10,812 bases of DNA from JAHJDO01 sp030671985 [NCBI: bacterium] (GCA_030671985.1 DAOVHI010000037.1:1-10812); one strand, 5' to 3'. Counted from the first letter of the stretch, positions 1-7,819 are shown. Translations and numbers: made by a program. Notes: generated by a model not told the origin, from the letters alone.

Positions 1-2631
1 GCATGGACAAGGCTCATTACGCCCTATCTTTTTCCCTTCTCTTTTGTATGGCTCTCTTGGAATTTCTTCATCAGGTTGATTTGCATACGTCTCCTGCTGC
101 TGAGGCATTTGTTTAGCCTGCTGCATACTGAGATGTCTCATATCCTTTGCCTGTTCATGACTAAGATGTTGAGACGAAGTATCAAAAACTTCTTTCATAT
201 GAATTCCCTCATCCCCAACCTGAACCTTCAAAACATACTCAATGATTTCGTCTTCTATGCTCTCAATCATTTCGTAGAACATATTAAATCCTTCTCTTTT
301 ATATTCTACAAGTGGATCTTTCTGTCCATAAGCCTGATAGCCGATACCTTCTCTAAGAGTATCCATAGCGTAGAGTAGATCCTTCCATTTTGTATCTATC
401 GCACGCAGCATTATTGCCTGCTCAGCCTGAGGTATAATTGCGTTTCTCTTAGCTTTATAAGCCGCCTCAATCCTATTAACCAAAGATTTCTTCAGTTCCT
501 GATATTCTATCTTAACAGAGTCTATTTCATCCCTATTAAAAGAAAGACCCGTGCTCTGTCTAAGCCAAGCTGAAAGTCCGTCCAAATCCCATTCTTCAGG
601 ATGAGTATTTTCCGGTGTATAAATAGAAAGTCTTTTCCCTACAATTTCATTTATCGTATCGGATACATAATCTTCTAAATTCTCACCTTCCAGCACCATA
701 TCTCTTTGCTGGTAAATTACCTCCCTTTGTTTATTCATTACATCGTCATACTTGAGCAGGTCTTTACGTATGTCAAAATTGCGACCTTCAACTCTCTTTT
801 GAGCATTTTCTATTGCCCTTGTTACCATTCTATGTTCTATTGGCTGTCCGTCAGGCATGCCCAGTCTTTCCATAAGCCCCTTAATTTTGTCAGAACCAAA
901 AATTCGCATAAGGTCGTCCTCAAAGGACAGATAAAATCTTGAAGAACCCGGATCCCCTTGCCTGCCTGCCCGTCCCCGAAGCTGATTATCTATACGTCTT
1001 GCCTCATGACGTTCCGTACCCAATATGTGCAGCCCTCCGCGATCCGCTATACCGTCTCCCAAAACAATATCAGTTCCTCTGCCAGCCATGTTCGTCGCTA
1101 TTGTCACAGATTTTTCATGACCGGCTCTCTCCACTATTTTTGCTTCCTGTTCATGATATTTGGCATTTAAAACCTCATGGGGAATCCCCTCTTTTTTAAG
1201 CATCTGATCTAAAACTTCTGATTTTTCTATAGATATCGTACCTACAAGTACAGGTCTTCCAATCTTATAAAGTTCCTTAATTTCCTCTACGATAGCCTTG
1301 AATTTTTCCTTCTCTGTTTTGTAAATAACATCCGGATAATTAGTTCTTTTAAGCGGTTTATTTGTAGGTATTACAATTATCTCTAAATTATATATCTTGT
1401 GAAATTCAACAGCTTCAGTCTCTGCTGTTCCGGTCATTCCAGCCAGTTTCTTATACATTCTGAAATAATTTTGGAACGTTATTGTTGCAAGTGTTTGGCT
1501 CTCCTGTTCTATCTTCACTCCCTCTCTCGCCTCAAGAGCTTGATGCAGGCCATCCGAATAACGCCTTCCGGGCATAAGTCTGCCAGTGAACTCATCTACA
1601 ATAACCACCTGCCCGTTTTTCACCATATAATCCACATCCCGCTGAAAATTGCAGTGTGCCTTAAGCATTTGTTCCGCATGATGCTTATATTCCATGGTTT
1701 CAATAGTGTGAAGGTCATTTAAACCAAGGAGCTTGGCTACTTTTAATTCTCCTTCTTCAGTAAGATAGGTAGTATTGGCTTTTTCATCCTTTATGTAATC
1801 CCCTGTTTCCTGTTTGGTTTCCTCATTGTGTATTCCTTCTTTAAGCCTGGAAAAAACTCGTTCTAATTTATAGTATTTATCTGTCGATTCCTCGGTCGGC
1901 CCGGAGATAATTAACGGGGTACGGGCTTCATCTATTAAAATACTGTCTACTTCATCAACAACTGCATAATTAAGTCTCCTTTGTACTCTGTCCTCTTTTC
2001 TTACAACCATATTATCTCTTAAATAATCAAATCCAAATTCATTATTTGTTCCATAAGTAATATCGGCTCCGTAGGCAATTTGCCTTTCTCGAGGATTCAT
2101 ATCGTGTTGAATAAAACCCACAGATAATCCCAAAAATTTATATACTTCTCCCATCCAAGACGCATCTCTTTTTGCCAGAAAGTCATTTACTGTTATTATA
2201 TGGACTCCCTTACCGGAAAGCGCGTTGAGATATGCAGGCAGTGTTGCGACAAGCGTTTTCCCTTCCCCTGTTGACATCTCCACAATCTTTCCCTCGTAAA
2301 GCACTACTCCTCCTATAAGCTGCACATCAAAGTGTGGTCCGAATCTTCGCTGGTTTGAATCTCCAAAAAGTTTCTTTGCAATCTCCGGACTGGAAAAGAC
2401 ACGTTTTGCAGCCTCTTTGACTACAGCAAATGCCTCAGAAAGAATATCATCTTCAGTTTCTCCCTTTTTCAGCCGCGCTCTGAATTCATCAGTTTTAGCC
2501 CGCAACTCGGAATCAGAAAGATTCTGGCACTCTTTCCAGAACTGGTTTATAGTGCCTACATACTGCCATAGTCTTTTGAGATCACGGTCATTCTTAGTAC
2601 CAAAAATCTTATGAAGAATATAACTAAACAT
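1..2631 (-). CDS. secA: Preprotein translocase ATPase SecA (C-terminus cut by window edge)
   Basis: SecA is the cytoplasmic motor that drives unfolded preproteins through SecYEG using ATP. I read one uninterrupted frame of 877 residues from an ATG at 2629-2631, preceded by a GGAG-type ribosome site, to the left edge. Visible motifs are Walker A MSTGEGKT (119-126), Walker B DEVD (226-229), the GTDIVLG and [23 protein letters not shown] helicase motif region, a Gln-rich C-terminal linker, and the start of the zinc/SecB-binding tail (GRNEPCPC, ending at residue 877). Only about the last dozen residues, which should hold the remaining zinc ligands, lie outside. Compared with E. coli SecA, as I remember it, there is a net insertion of about 17 residues at 80-99, just before the HFDVQL motif. 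It is the last gene seen in the leftward block, 31 bases after a tRNA-Pro. Identification is certain. Confidence 0.97.
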   Translation of the reverse strand, partial: MFSYILHKIFGTKNDRDLKRLWQYVGTINQFWKECQNLSDSELRAKTDEFRARLKKGETEDDILSEAFAVVKEAAKRVFSSPEIAKKLFGDSNQRRFGPHFDVQLIGGVVLYEGKIVEMSTGEGKTLVATLPAYLNALSGKGVHIITVNDFLAKRDASWMGEVYKFLGLSVGFIQHDMNPRERQIAYGADITYGTNNEFGFDYLRDNMVVRKEDRVQRRLNYAVVDEVDSILIDEARTPLIISGPTEESTDKYYKLERVFSRLKEGIHNEETKQETGDYIKDEKANTTYLTEEGELKVAKLLGLNDLHTIETMEYKHHAEQMLKAHCNFQRDVDYMVKNGQVVIVDEFTGRLMPGRRYSDGLHQALEAREGVKIEQESQTLATITFQNYFRMYKKLAGMTGTAETEAVEFHKIYNLEIIVIPTNKPLKRTNYPDVIYKTEKEKFKAIVEEIKELYKIGRPVLVGTISIEKSEVLDQMLKKEGIPHEVLNAKYHEQEAKIVERAGHEKSVTIATNMAGRGTDIVLGDGIADRGGLHILGTERHEARRIDNQLRGRAGRQGDPGSSRFYLSFEDDLMRIFGSDKIKGLMERLGMPDGQPIEHRMVTRAIENAQKRVEGRNFDIRKDLLKYDDVMNKQREVIYQQRDMVLEGENLEDYVSDTINEIVGKRLSIYTPENTHPEEWDLDGLSAWLRQSTGLSFNRDEIDSVKIEYQELKKSLVNRIEAAYKAKRNAIIPQAEQAIMLRAIDTKWKDLLYAMDTLREGIGYQAYGQKDPLVEYKREGFNMFYEMIESIEDEIIEYVLKVQVGDEGIHMKEVFDTSSQHLSHEQAKDMRHLSMQQAKQMPQQQETYANQPDEEIPREPYKREGKKIGRNEPCPC

Positions 2632-2662
2632 CTTTCACTCCTATACTAATACTTTTGCCGTT

Positions 2663-2739
2663 TGGTCGGGGCGACTGGATTCGAACCAGCGACCTCTTGA
2701 ACCCCATTCAAGCGCGCTACCAAGCTGCGCCACGCCCCG
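2663..2739 (-). tRNA. tRNA-Pro (anticodon GGG), CCA encoded
   Basis: A 77-nt cloverleaf. The acceptor stem is CGGGGCG/CGCCCCG (2733-2739 with 2667-2673), followed by discriminator A and an encoded CCA (2663-2665). The anticodon stem CTTGA/TCAAG encloses the loop ATGGGGT, giving anticodon GGG (reads CCC/CCU). The T loop is TTCGAAT. The C1-G72 pair and A73 are the usual tRNA-Pro identity features. It begins 5 bases after the stop of the MerR-type gene and ends 31 bases before the secA start, so it is probably cut out of a longer mRNA-type transcript. I see no dedicated promoter in the 5-base gap. Confidence 0.95.
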
Positions 2740-2744
2740 GATAA

Positions 2745-3095
2745 CTACCTATTCAAAACAGCTCGTATATCGGTAAGCTCTTTTTTGATATCTCTTATTA
2801 TATTAACTAGTTCGTGATCTTGCGGCTTCTTTAAGTTGTTTCCTTTCTCCTCAAGCTGTTTCTTTGCGCCCTCTCTTGTGTATAAATCTTCACGGAGAAG
2901 ATTTTTTAATCGAACTATAAGCTCAATATCTTTTTTAGTATAACTCCTCTTGCCGTCGCTATCCTTTTTGGGTTTTAACCGCTTAAATTCTACTTCCCAA
3001 TCACGCAGAACGTATGGCTCTACTTTTGTAAGTCTGCTTACTTCTCCTATTGAGAAAAAGAGCTTATCAGGTATATTTATTTCCATATTTCTCAT
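2745..3095 (-). CDS. Small MerR-family DNA-binding protein
   Basis: A 116-residue winged-helix transcriptional regulator of the MerR superfamily. The N-terminal segment [13 protein letters not shown] (13-25), followed by [10 protein letters not shown] (28-37) and a wing around 40-52 ending in [11 protein letters not shown], is the canonical MerR DNA-binding domain (HTH_17/HTH_1 type). It is followed by a charged helix (about 60-86) and a C-terminal amphipathic, possibly coiled-coil segment (92-116). There is no effector-binding or metal-binding cysteine domain, so it is of the short form often found beside housekeeping genes in many bacterial phyla. Target and signal are unknown. Its ATG overlaps the gpsA stop by 4 bases (ATGA), indicating translational coupling; an in-frame ATG at codon 4 is an alternative start. 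It is followed after 5 bases by tRNA-Pro. Confidence 0.85.
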   Translation of the reverse strand: MRNMEINIPDKLFFSIGEVSRLTKVEPYVLRDWEVEFKRLKPKKDSDGKRSYTKKDIELIVRLKNLLREDLYTREGAKKQLEEKGNNLKKPQDHELVNIIRDIKKELTDIRAVLNR

Positions 3096-4087
3096 TCTAT
3101 CTCTGATTTTGCATCTCTTGTCATTAAATCCATAACTGCTTTTCTAGGATCTTTATCATTAAAAAGAACTTCGTAAATTTCAGTTGTTATTGGCATATCC
3201 ACACCATATTTTCTTGAAAGAGAGTAGGCTGACTGAGTTGTTTTTACGCCTTCCGATACCATTGCCATTGAATCAAGGATCTGACTAAGCGTCTTCCCTT
3301 TTGCAATCTGTTCGCCGACAAACCTGTTTCTGCTGTGTTTACTCGTACAGGTCGTAATCAAATCACCTACTCCGCTCAAACCGGAAAAAGTGTGGGGATT
3401 TGCTCCCATTTTCACACCAAGCCTTCTGATCTCTGCTAATCCTCTGGTAAGCAGAGCCGACTTTGTATTATCACCAAAACCAAGACCATCGGAAATTCCG
3501 GCGGCTATGGCTATTATATTTTTTAGCGCTCCGCCCAATTCAACACCAATCACATCAGAATTTGTATATACTCTAAAATTCTCAGACATAAAAACCACTT
3601 GAGCATGTTTCGCAGCATCCATATCTTTTCCGGAAACCACAACCGTAGTAGGAATCCCTTTTGCCACCTCCTCTGCATGAGACGGTCCTGACAGAACAAC
3701 AATATTGGTATCGGTTGTCTCTTCTGCGATTATCTCCGACATCCTTTTTAAAGTCCCATTCTCAATGCCCTTTGAAACGCTCAGTTTTATAACCCCTTCA
3801 GGAATATGAGAACTTTTGGCAACCTCTCTCATCACATGGGAAGGCACAGCATAAACCACTAAATGAACATCTGATATAGCTTTATCTATTTTAGAGGTTA
3901 TATGAATTTCAGCAGGTATGTCTATGCCCGGCAAAAACTTTGGATTCTTTCTCTGCTTAATAAGAACTTCCGCATAATCAGGAAACGCTTCCCACAGCGA
4001 AACCGCGAACCCTTTTTTACAAAGATGAACAGCTAACGTTGTTCCCCATCCTCCAGCTCCAAGCACACAGATTTTTTTATTATTCAT
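3092..4087 (-). CDS. gpsA: Glycerol-3-phosphate dehydrogenase [NAD(P)+]
   Basis: This cytoplasmic enzyme reduces dihydroxyacetone phosphate to sn-glycerol-3-phosphate, the backbone precursor of bacterial phospholipids. The 331 residues match the family length. The N-terminal Rossmann dinucleotide motif GAGGWGTTLA is at 10-19, SVSKGIE at 103-109, SGPSHAEEV at 133-141, and the helical C-terminal domain with GVELGGALKN and its conserved lysine at 189, followed by GFGDNTKSALLTRGLAE (203-219). Its product feeds PlsY and PgsA, both encoded upstream on the same strand, so the neighbourhood is metabolically coherent. It overlaps the following MerR-type gene by 4 bases. No Shine-Dalgarno sequence is seen before the ATG, and a promoter-like pair (4098-4126) lies so close that the transcript would be nearly leaderless. 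No defect is seen. Confidence 0.97.
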   Translation of the reverse strand: MNNKKICVLGAGGWGTTLAVHLCKKGFAVSLWEAFPDYAEVLIKQRKNPKFLPGIDIPAEIHITSKIDKAISDVHLVVYAVPSHVMREVAKSSHIPEGVIKLSVSKGIENGTLKRMSEIIAEETTDTNIVVLSGPSHAEEVAKGIPTTVVVSGKDMDAAKHAQVVFMSENFRVYTNSDVIGVELGGALKNIIAIAAGISDGLGFGDNTKSALLTRGLAEIRRLGVKMGANPHTFSGLSGVGDLITTCTSKHSRNRFVGEQIAKGKTLSQILDSMAMVSEGVKTTQSAYSLSRKYGVDMPITTEIYEVLFNDKDPRKAVMDLMTRDAKSEIE

Positions 4088-4097
4088 AATGGACTAA

Positions 4098-4126
4098 ATA
4101 CTAACAAAGCCCTACGTTTTATGCAA
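4098..4126 (-). promoter_or_regulatory. Possible promoter in front of gpsA
   Basis: On the minus strand, TTGCAT (4121-4126) and TAGTAT (4098-4103) are separated by 17 bases. The expected transcription start, near 4091, is only a few bases before the gpsA ATG at 4085-4087. The match to the sigma70 consensus is modest (3/6 and 4/6), so this is a tentative call. It would give gpsA and the downstream genes their own start, independent of the accessory cassette. Confidence 0.3.
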
Positions 4127-4156
4127 GAATTTTTCCCTATTCAGGATCATTGTAGA

Positions 4157-4175
4157 GGCAGCCCTTGCGGCTGCC
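4157..4175. repeat. GC-rich hairpin (REP/MITE-like) at the 3' edge of the accessory cassette
   Basis: A perfect 7-bp inverted repeat, GGCAGCC (4157-4163) and GGCTGCC (4169-4175), with a 5-base CTTGC loop. It sits in otherwise AT-rich DNA, 10 bases beyond the stop of the ribbon-helix-helix gene. Similar short GC-rich hairpins ending in a GTAG-type flank are, to my recollection, dispersed in many metagenome-derived genomes; I cannot check copy number here. It could also stall or stabilise the 3' end of the cassette transcript. On the minus strand it is not followed by a T-run, so it is not a classical terminator there. Confidence 0.5.
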
Positions 4176-4185
4176 CGTTTATTTT

Positions 4186-4395
4186 CTATCTAATCGCAAA
4201 TTTACGATGAGACTGCACACAATCTCTCAAATACAAATTAATAAGATTTTGATAAGAGATTCCTGTTTCTCCAGCTTGCTTTTGAAAATATTCAATAATA
4301 TCTACCCCCATACGAATAGTAATTTGTTTCTTTAGCATTTTAGCATAGGGATTCTTTCGGCTTTTCATCTTTGACAGATCATATTCTTTTTTCAT
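4186..4395 (-). CDS. Ribbon-helix-helix antitoxin-like protein (BrnA/CopG type)
   Basis: A 69-residue basic protein. A basic N-terminal stretch (1-23, with the family-like beginning MKKEYDLSK and a RKNPYAK segment) precedes a beta strand, KKQITIRM (22-29). Then come helix A, DIIEYFQKQAGETG (32-45), a turn with SYQN (47-50), and helix B, LINLYLRDC (51-59): the layout of a ribbon-helix-helix dimer. This resembles CopG/BrnA-type antitoxins, which bind DNA as dimers and usually neutralise a BrnT RNase. No BrnT (DUF497) gene is present. Instead it follows the DUF5677-like gene by 3 bases, so that protein is the likely partner (inference). Translation is probably coupled, because no clear independent ribosome site is visible. 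An orphan regulator is the alternative reading. Confidence 0.75.
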   Translation of the reverse strand: MKKEYDLSKMKSRKNPYAKMLKKQITIRMGVDIIEYFQKQAGETGISYQNLINLYLRDCVQSHRKFAIR

Positions 4396-4398
4396 CTT

Positions 4399-5208
4399 TT
4401 ATTTTTCAAAAAGATCAAGTAGTTGCCGAAATATTGGGTCTACATTTAAATTTTTATTTATTTTTAAAAATTCAGTTAAAGATTCTATTGCGCATAATAC
4501 AAGTATAGTTGATGTTTGTAGGCACATTTTAGTTAGGTTCCCGGACGAAAATTTCTTTAAACAGATACCATTTGTTTTACCTCTTACAAATTTCAAAGGT
4601 GCTTCTGCATGAGTGACTGAAGATGCTGGTCGATAGAAGATACCGTATATTATTCTAAAAATTTCTTTAACGTCTTCTTTTTTTAGCTGTTCAGATGCAT
4701 TGCGGGGTTTAATGGTGTATTTTTCTCTAATTTCTTTTTCAGTTTTATCTACACCATGTTTGTTTCTGAAATATTCTAAGGCTTTTCTCTCTCTTTTTTT
4801 ATATGGTTTGTCATCAAGTTCTTTTTCTCCTTCAGGGCACATAGACTTGACTTCTTTTACCTCTTGAGCACTAGATAGTGCCCTTGAGTGCTGATAAAGT
4901 TCTGCTCGATTTTCATGGTCTTTTTCGGATATAAAAAGTAAATATGACGCATTTTCTAATAAAGAGCGAGTTAAAATAGAAGCTTCTTCATCGAACCCAC
5001 TCTTGCAAAGCAATATAACGCCTTGCAAAAGTCTAATTGTCTGTGTATATAAAGCACTACAAAGTTTGTTTGCCCCATTAGGGTAATTGTTAAAATTTTT
5101 TTCTATAATAACAAGCAGGGAATTGCCTTTTACAGAAGCTTTTTGGGCTAAAGTGAAATAATCTTTGTATTGCTTTTTAATTTTATTTATTTGGTCTTTT
5201 TTATTCAT
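4399..5208 (-). CDS. DUF5677-like protein with HEPN-like R-x6-H motif; putative toxin partner
   Basis: A 269-residue, mostly helical, soluble protein of unknown function. The segment ILTRSLLENASYLLFI (78-93), with an Arg-x3-Glu-Asn core, and the later FYRPASSVTHAE (191-202) look like the two conserved blocks of the DUF5677 family; I recognise this by pattern, not by search. R193 and H200 form an R-x6-H arrangement that fits the R-x4-6-H signature of HEPN nucleases. A charged, lysine-rich middle region (about 115-185) separates the two blocks. There is no signal peptide or membrane segment. It sits directly upstream of an antitoxin-like ribbon-helix-helix gene, 3 bases apart. Function as an RNA-targeting toxin or abortive-infection factor is inference. 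The ATG at 5206-5208 lacks an obvious Shine-Dalgarno sequence, as does its partner. Confidence 0.6.
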   Translation of the reverse strand: MNKKDQINKIKKQYKDYFTLAQKASVKGNSLLVIIEKNFNNYPNGANKLCSALYTQTIRLLQGVILLCKSGFDEEASILTRSLLENASYLLFISEKDHENRAELYQHSRALSSAQEVKEVKSMCPEGEKELDDKPYKKRERKALEYFRNKHGVDKTEKEIREKYTIKPRNASEQLKKEDVKEIFRIIYGIFYRPASSVTHAEAPLKFVRGKTNGICLKKFSSGNLTKMCLQTSTILVLCAIESLTEFLKINKNLNVDPIFRQLLDLFEK

Positions 5209-5294
5209 TTTTTATTGACATAATCATTGAACGTTTACTGTTGCTTTAATATTACATTACCTCAAATTGCTTAAAACCTCAATAAATTACTTTT

Positions 5295-5358
5295 ACATCC
5301 CCATGAATCCCCCTTCAAAGGGGGAATAGTTTTGCCGCAGGCGGAACTAGTGGGATGT
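5295..5358. repeat. Compound inverted-repeat element overlapping the plsY stop
   Basis: A 64-bp structured unit. Outer arms ACATCCC (5295-5301) and GGGATGT (5352-5358) are perfect inverted repeats. Inside lie a strong hairpin, CCCCCTT/AAGGGGG (about 5309-5324), and a small one, CCGC/GCGG (about 5335-5344). The element sits between the accessory gene at 5208 and plsY. Its outer arm covers the last three plsY codons, and the plsY TAG (5347-5349) lies inside it. The form fits a non-coding MITE or REP-like repeat. In the direction of plsY transcription the hairpin could also attenuate or protect the mRNA, but no T-run follows it. Confidence 0.55.
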
Positions 5359-5973
5359 TTTCCCAATCTTGTTTTCAGTTCCATGCAAGAGCCTCTCTAT
5401 ATTGCCTTTGTGTCTTATAACAACAAACACTGCTGCAATTATTCCAAAAACCAGATTCCCAATTCTAAAATTAAAAACACCTATAAAAATAGGCAAACTT
5501 ATTGCGGCTATCACAGAGGACAACGAAACATATCGTGTAATTAAAGCACATATTCCCCATACTGCAACGCATAACAATATGGCTATCGGCGATATGGCGA
5601 GAAATACACCTGCGCTTGTTGCAACTCCTTTACCACCCTTGAAATCCAGAAATATGGTCCAGTTATGACCTATTATCGCGCTTGTTCCCGCTATGATTTG
5701 AAACAAGTTATAAAACTGATCCGAATAACCTCTATGAAAAAATGCTGCTATTATGCTTGCGCAAACCAGACCTTTGGCAATATCTATAATCAATGTTATA
5801 ATTCCCGGGATAACACCAAGTACTCTAAACGCATTAGCTGCTCCCACATTTCCACTTCCAAACTCTCTAATATCAATTTTTTTTGTTAATTTGCCGATTA
5901 TGAAACTTGTTGGGATTGCGCCCAAAAGATAACTCGTTACGATCATCGCCAGGAGTTTTAATATAATTGTCAC
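5347..5973 (-). CDS. plsY: Acyl-phosphate:glycerol-3-phosphate acyltransferase PlsY
   Basis: An integral membrane enzyme that transfers an acyl group from acyl-phosphate to glycerol-3-phosphate, giving lysophosphatidic acid, the first acylation step of phospholipid synthesis in most bacteria. Its 208 residues contain the three family motifs: GSGNVGAANAFR (39-50), GHNW...FKGGKGVATS (102-120) and RHKGNIERLLHGTENKIG (187-204). Several hydrophobic membrane spans lie between them (about 2-27, 55-79, 122-146, 151-168, 172-187). The start is GTG at 5971-5973, preceded by AAGGA and overlapping the der stop by 4 bases (GTGA), so translation is coupled. The final residues T-S-H and the stop fall inside an inverted-repeat element, so the natural C-terminus may have been slightly altered. 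It uses the product of gpsA. Confidence 0.96.
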   Translation of the reverse strand: MTIILKLLAMIVTSYLLGAIPTSFIIGKLTKKIDIREFGSGNVGAANAFRVLGVIPGIITLIIDIAKGLVCASIIAAFFHRGYSDQFYNLFQIIAGTSAIIGHNWTIFLDFKGGKGVATSAGVFLAISPIAILLCVAVWGICALITRYVSLSSVIAAISLPIFIGVFNFRIGNLVFGIIAAVFVVIRHKGNIERLLHGTENKIGKTSH

Positions 5974-7292
5974 TTCGTTTCCTTTATTTTGAATCTTATT
6001 GAAACACCTTCAAATCCAAAATTACTATACAAATTATTTTTCAGATAGTTTATATAATCTTCCATAATTAACTTTCTATTATTAACAAATAATGCAAACG
6101 TAGGCGGACAGATTGACACTTGAGTTATATATTTTATCTTCAATTGCTTGCTGGATGTAGAAGAAAACGGCCTGCGTTTTTTCGCGTCTTCCAGCATCTT
6201 GTTAAGCACGGCAGTACTTATGCGTTCTGTATAATTTTCATATACATCAAATGCCATGTCCATAATCGTGAATGTCTTTTCTTTTTTTAATGCAGACATA
6301 AAAATCACAGGCGCAAAATTAAGAAACTTTAAGTTAGCCCTAAGCTGTTTGAGCCATATCTCCTTATCGATATCAAGCTTTTTTGATAAGTCAGCTTTAT
6401 TAATTGCTATTATTAAGCCCTTTCCCTGCTCACAGACAAAAGAGGCTATTTTTTTGTCCTCCCGTGTTGGACCCTTGGTTATATCCATAATCAGAATAGC
6501 TATATCTGACATCTGTATAGCTTTCTGCGCTCTTATTACGCTGTATCGTTCAACATCTGTCTTTAGTTTGGTTCTCGCTCTAATACCTGCTGTGTCAACT
6601 AATACAAAACTTGTATCTTTGTATTTTAAAAAGCTGTCTATGGCATCCCTTGTTGTGCCCGGTTTGTCATCTACTATAAGTCTCTTATCGCCGAGTATTG
6701 CGTTTATATAGGAAGACTTTCCAACATTTGGACCGCCAACGATAGCTATTCTTATCTCATCAGATGATGGCGCATTCTCCTTATCAGAAAAATCCTCTGT
6801 TATCTTATCTAATAAAGTATTAATATTTAAGCCGTGAGACGCTGAAATTGGTAAAAGTTCATCGGTTCCAAATTGGTAGAAATCATAAATATCATTAATC
6901 TTTGCTTCCGTGTCTACTTTATTAACGACTATAATATATTTTTTGTCCGTTCTGCGAATTTTATCTACAATCTCCTTATCTGCCGGAAGAACGCCTGTTT
7001 GAGCATCAACCATAAAAATTATACAATCCGCCTGAACAATAGCTATATCAACTTGCGTTCTAACTTGCGCAGTTATATTATCCAAGCTCTCAAAATCCAG
7101 TCCCCCGGTATCTATAATCTCAAAGCTTTTGCCTCCCCATAAACAAGTTCCATAGACTCTGTCCCGTGTCAGACCGGAAAAAGAGTCTACTATACTTTTT
7201 CTTTGTCCAATTATCCGGTTGAAAAGCGTTGACTTGCCAACATTGGGGCGACCCAAAATTGCAACAACAGGATTATGCTTTTTTGTTACCAT
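5970..7292 (-). CDS. der: Ribosome-assembly GTPase Der (EngA)
   Basis: A double-GTPase needed for maturation of the large ribosomal subunit, acting in the cytoplasm. The 440 residues carry two tandem G domains and a C-terminal KH-like domain. First G domain: GRPNVGKS (14-21), DTGG (61-64), NKVD (124-127), SAS (150-152). Second: GGPNVGKS (186-193), PGTTRD (211-216), DTAGI (233-237), NKAD (298-301), SAL (333-335). The KH-like domain spans about 355-440 and includes ITQVSICPPTFALFVNN (389-405). Length and all nucleotide-binding motifs are typical. The ATG at 7290-7292 lies inside the end of pgsA (20-base overlap), with GGAG upstream. The 3' end overlaps plsY by 4 bases. This tight packing argues that all are on one mRNA. 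Confidence 0.98.
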   Translation of the reverse strand: MVTKKHNPVVAILGRPNVGKSTLFNRIIGQRKSIVDSFSGLTRDRVYGTCLWGGKSFEIIDTGGLDFESLDNITAQVRTQVDIAIVQADCIIFMVDAQTGVLPADKEIVDKIRRTDKKYIIVVNKVDTEAKINDIYDFYQFGTDELLPISASHGLNINTLLDKITEDFSDKENAPSSDEIRIAIVGGPNVGKSSYINAILGDKRLIVDDKPGTTRDAIDSFLKYKDTSFVLVDTAGIRARTKLKTDVERYSVIRAQKAIQMSDIAILIMDITKGPTREDKKIASFVCEQGKGLIIAINKADLSKKLDIDKEIWLKQLRANLKFLNFAPVIFMSALKKEKTFTIMDMAFDVYENYTERISTAVLNKMLEDAKKRRPFSSTSSKQLKIKYITQVSICPPTFALFVNNRKLIMEDYINYLKNNLYSNFGFEGVSIRFKIKETK

Positions 7293-7809
7293 TTAAGAGT
7301 TTCGCTCCGTATATAATGTAATTAATTCCTGATATCGCCGTAAAACCGATTGTTGTCCATACAATAAAAACCATTGAAGGAACTCTTATGTTTAACAAGG
7401 CATAAACAATCGTAAAAATTTGTAAAAATGTAGTGCATTTGCTAATTTTCGAAGGCTTGGGCTCAAGGCTTCCTAAAACAACACAAAGTATGAAAAATCC
7501 GGATATAATAACTATATCACGCGCAATGACTATGACGGTAAGAAAAACAGGAATGCTCTTATCCAGCGTTAGCATTATAAAAGCTGTTATAAGAAGTATC
7601 TTATCCGCTATTGGATCAACGTGTTTACCGAATTTAGACACTTGGTTTCTTTTTCGGGCAATCCATCCGTCTATAGCATCCGTTATGCCGGCAATTAAAA
7701 ATATACTCAGAGCTATGAGCCTTGTTTCCGGCGTTCCCATGTACAGAAAAACGGCAAATACAGGCACCAGTAATATTCTAAAAATAGTTAAAAAGTTTGC
7801 TGTGCTCAT
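7273..7809 (-). CDS. pgsA: CDP-diacylglycerol-glycerol-3-phosphate 3-phosphatidyltransferase
   Basis: An inner-membrane enzyme that makes phosphatidylglycerol-phosphate from CDP-diacylglycerol and glycerol-3-phosphate, the committed step to phosphatidylglycerol and cardiolipin. I start it at the ATG 7807-7809, giving 178 residues beginning MSTANFLTIFRIL. That fits the family N-terminus and lies 10 bases after the preceding stop. A longer in-frame ATG at 7881 would run into the upstream gene and add an uncharacteristic tail. The CDP-alcohol phosphotransferase signature is complete: D44, D47-G48, A51-R52, G61, D65 and D69 in DAIDGWIARKRNQVSKFGKH followed by VDPIAD. Multiple hydrophobic spans are seen. 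Homologues such as phosphatidylserine or cardiolipin synthases share the motif, but length and the neighbours gpsA and plsY favour PgsA. Confidence 0.92.
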   Translation of the reverse strand: MSTANFLTIFRILLVPVFAVFLYMGTPETRLIALSIFLIAGITDAIDGWIARKRNQVSKFGKHVDPIADKILLITAFIMLTLDKSIPVFLTVIVIARDIVIISGFFILCVVLGSLEPKPSKISKCTTFLQIFTIVYALLNIRVPSMVFIVWTTIGFTAISGINYIIYGAKLLNGNKKA

Positions 7810-7819
7810 GAATGCTAAA

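Noticed and set aside
76-1722. Several plus-strand open frames (for example 76-378, 706-942, 939-1199, 1399-1722)
   Set aside because: All lie opposite the intact secA frame and have no protein-like motifs.
5216-5255. Forward promoter-like TTGAAC-17-TATTAC in the gap upstream of the DUF5677-like gene
   Set aside because: No plus-strand gene follows, and chance matches are common in AT-rich DNA.
5308-5325. Rho-independent terminator for plsY
   Set aside because: The hairpin is strong, but no T-run follows it in the direction of plsY transcription.
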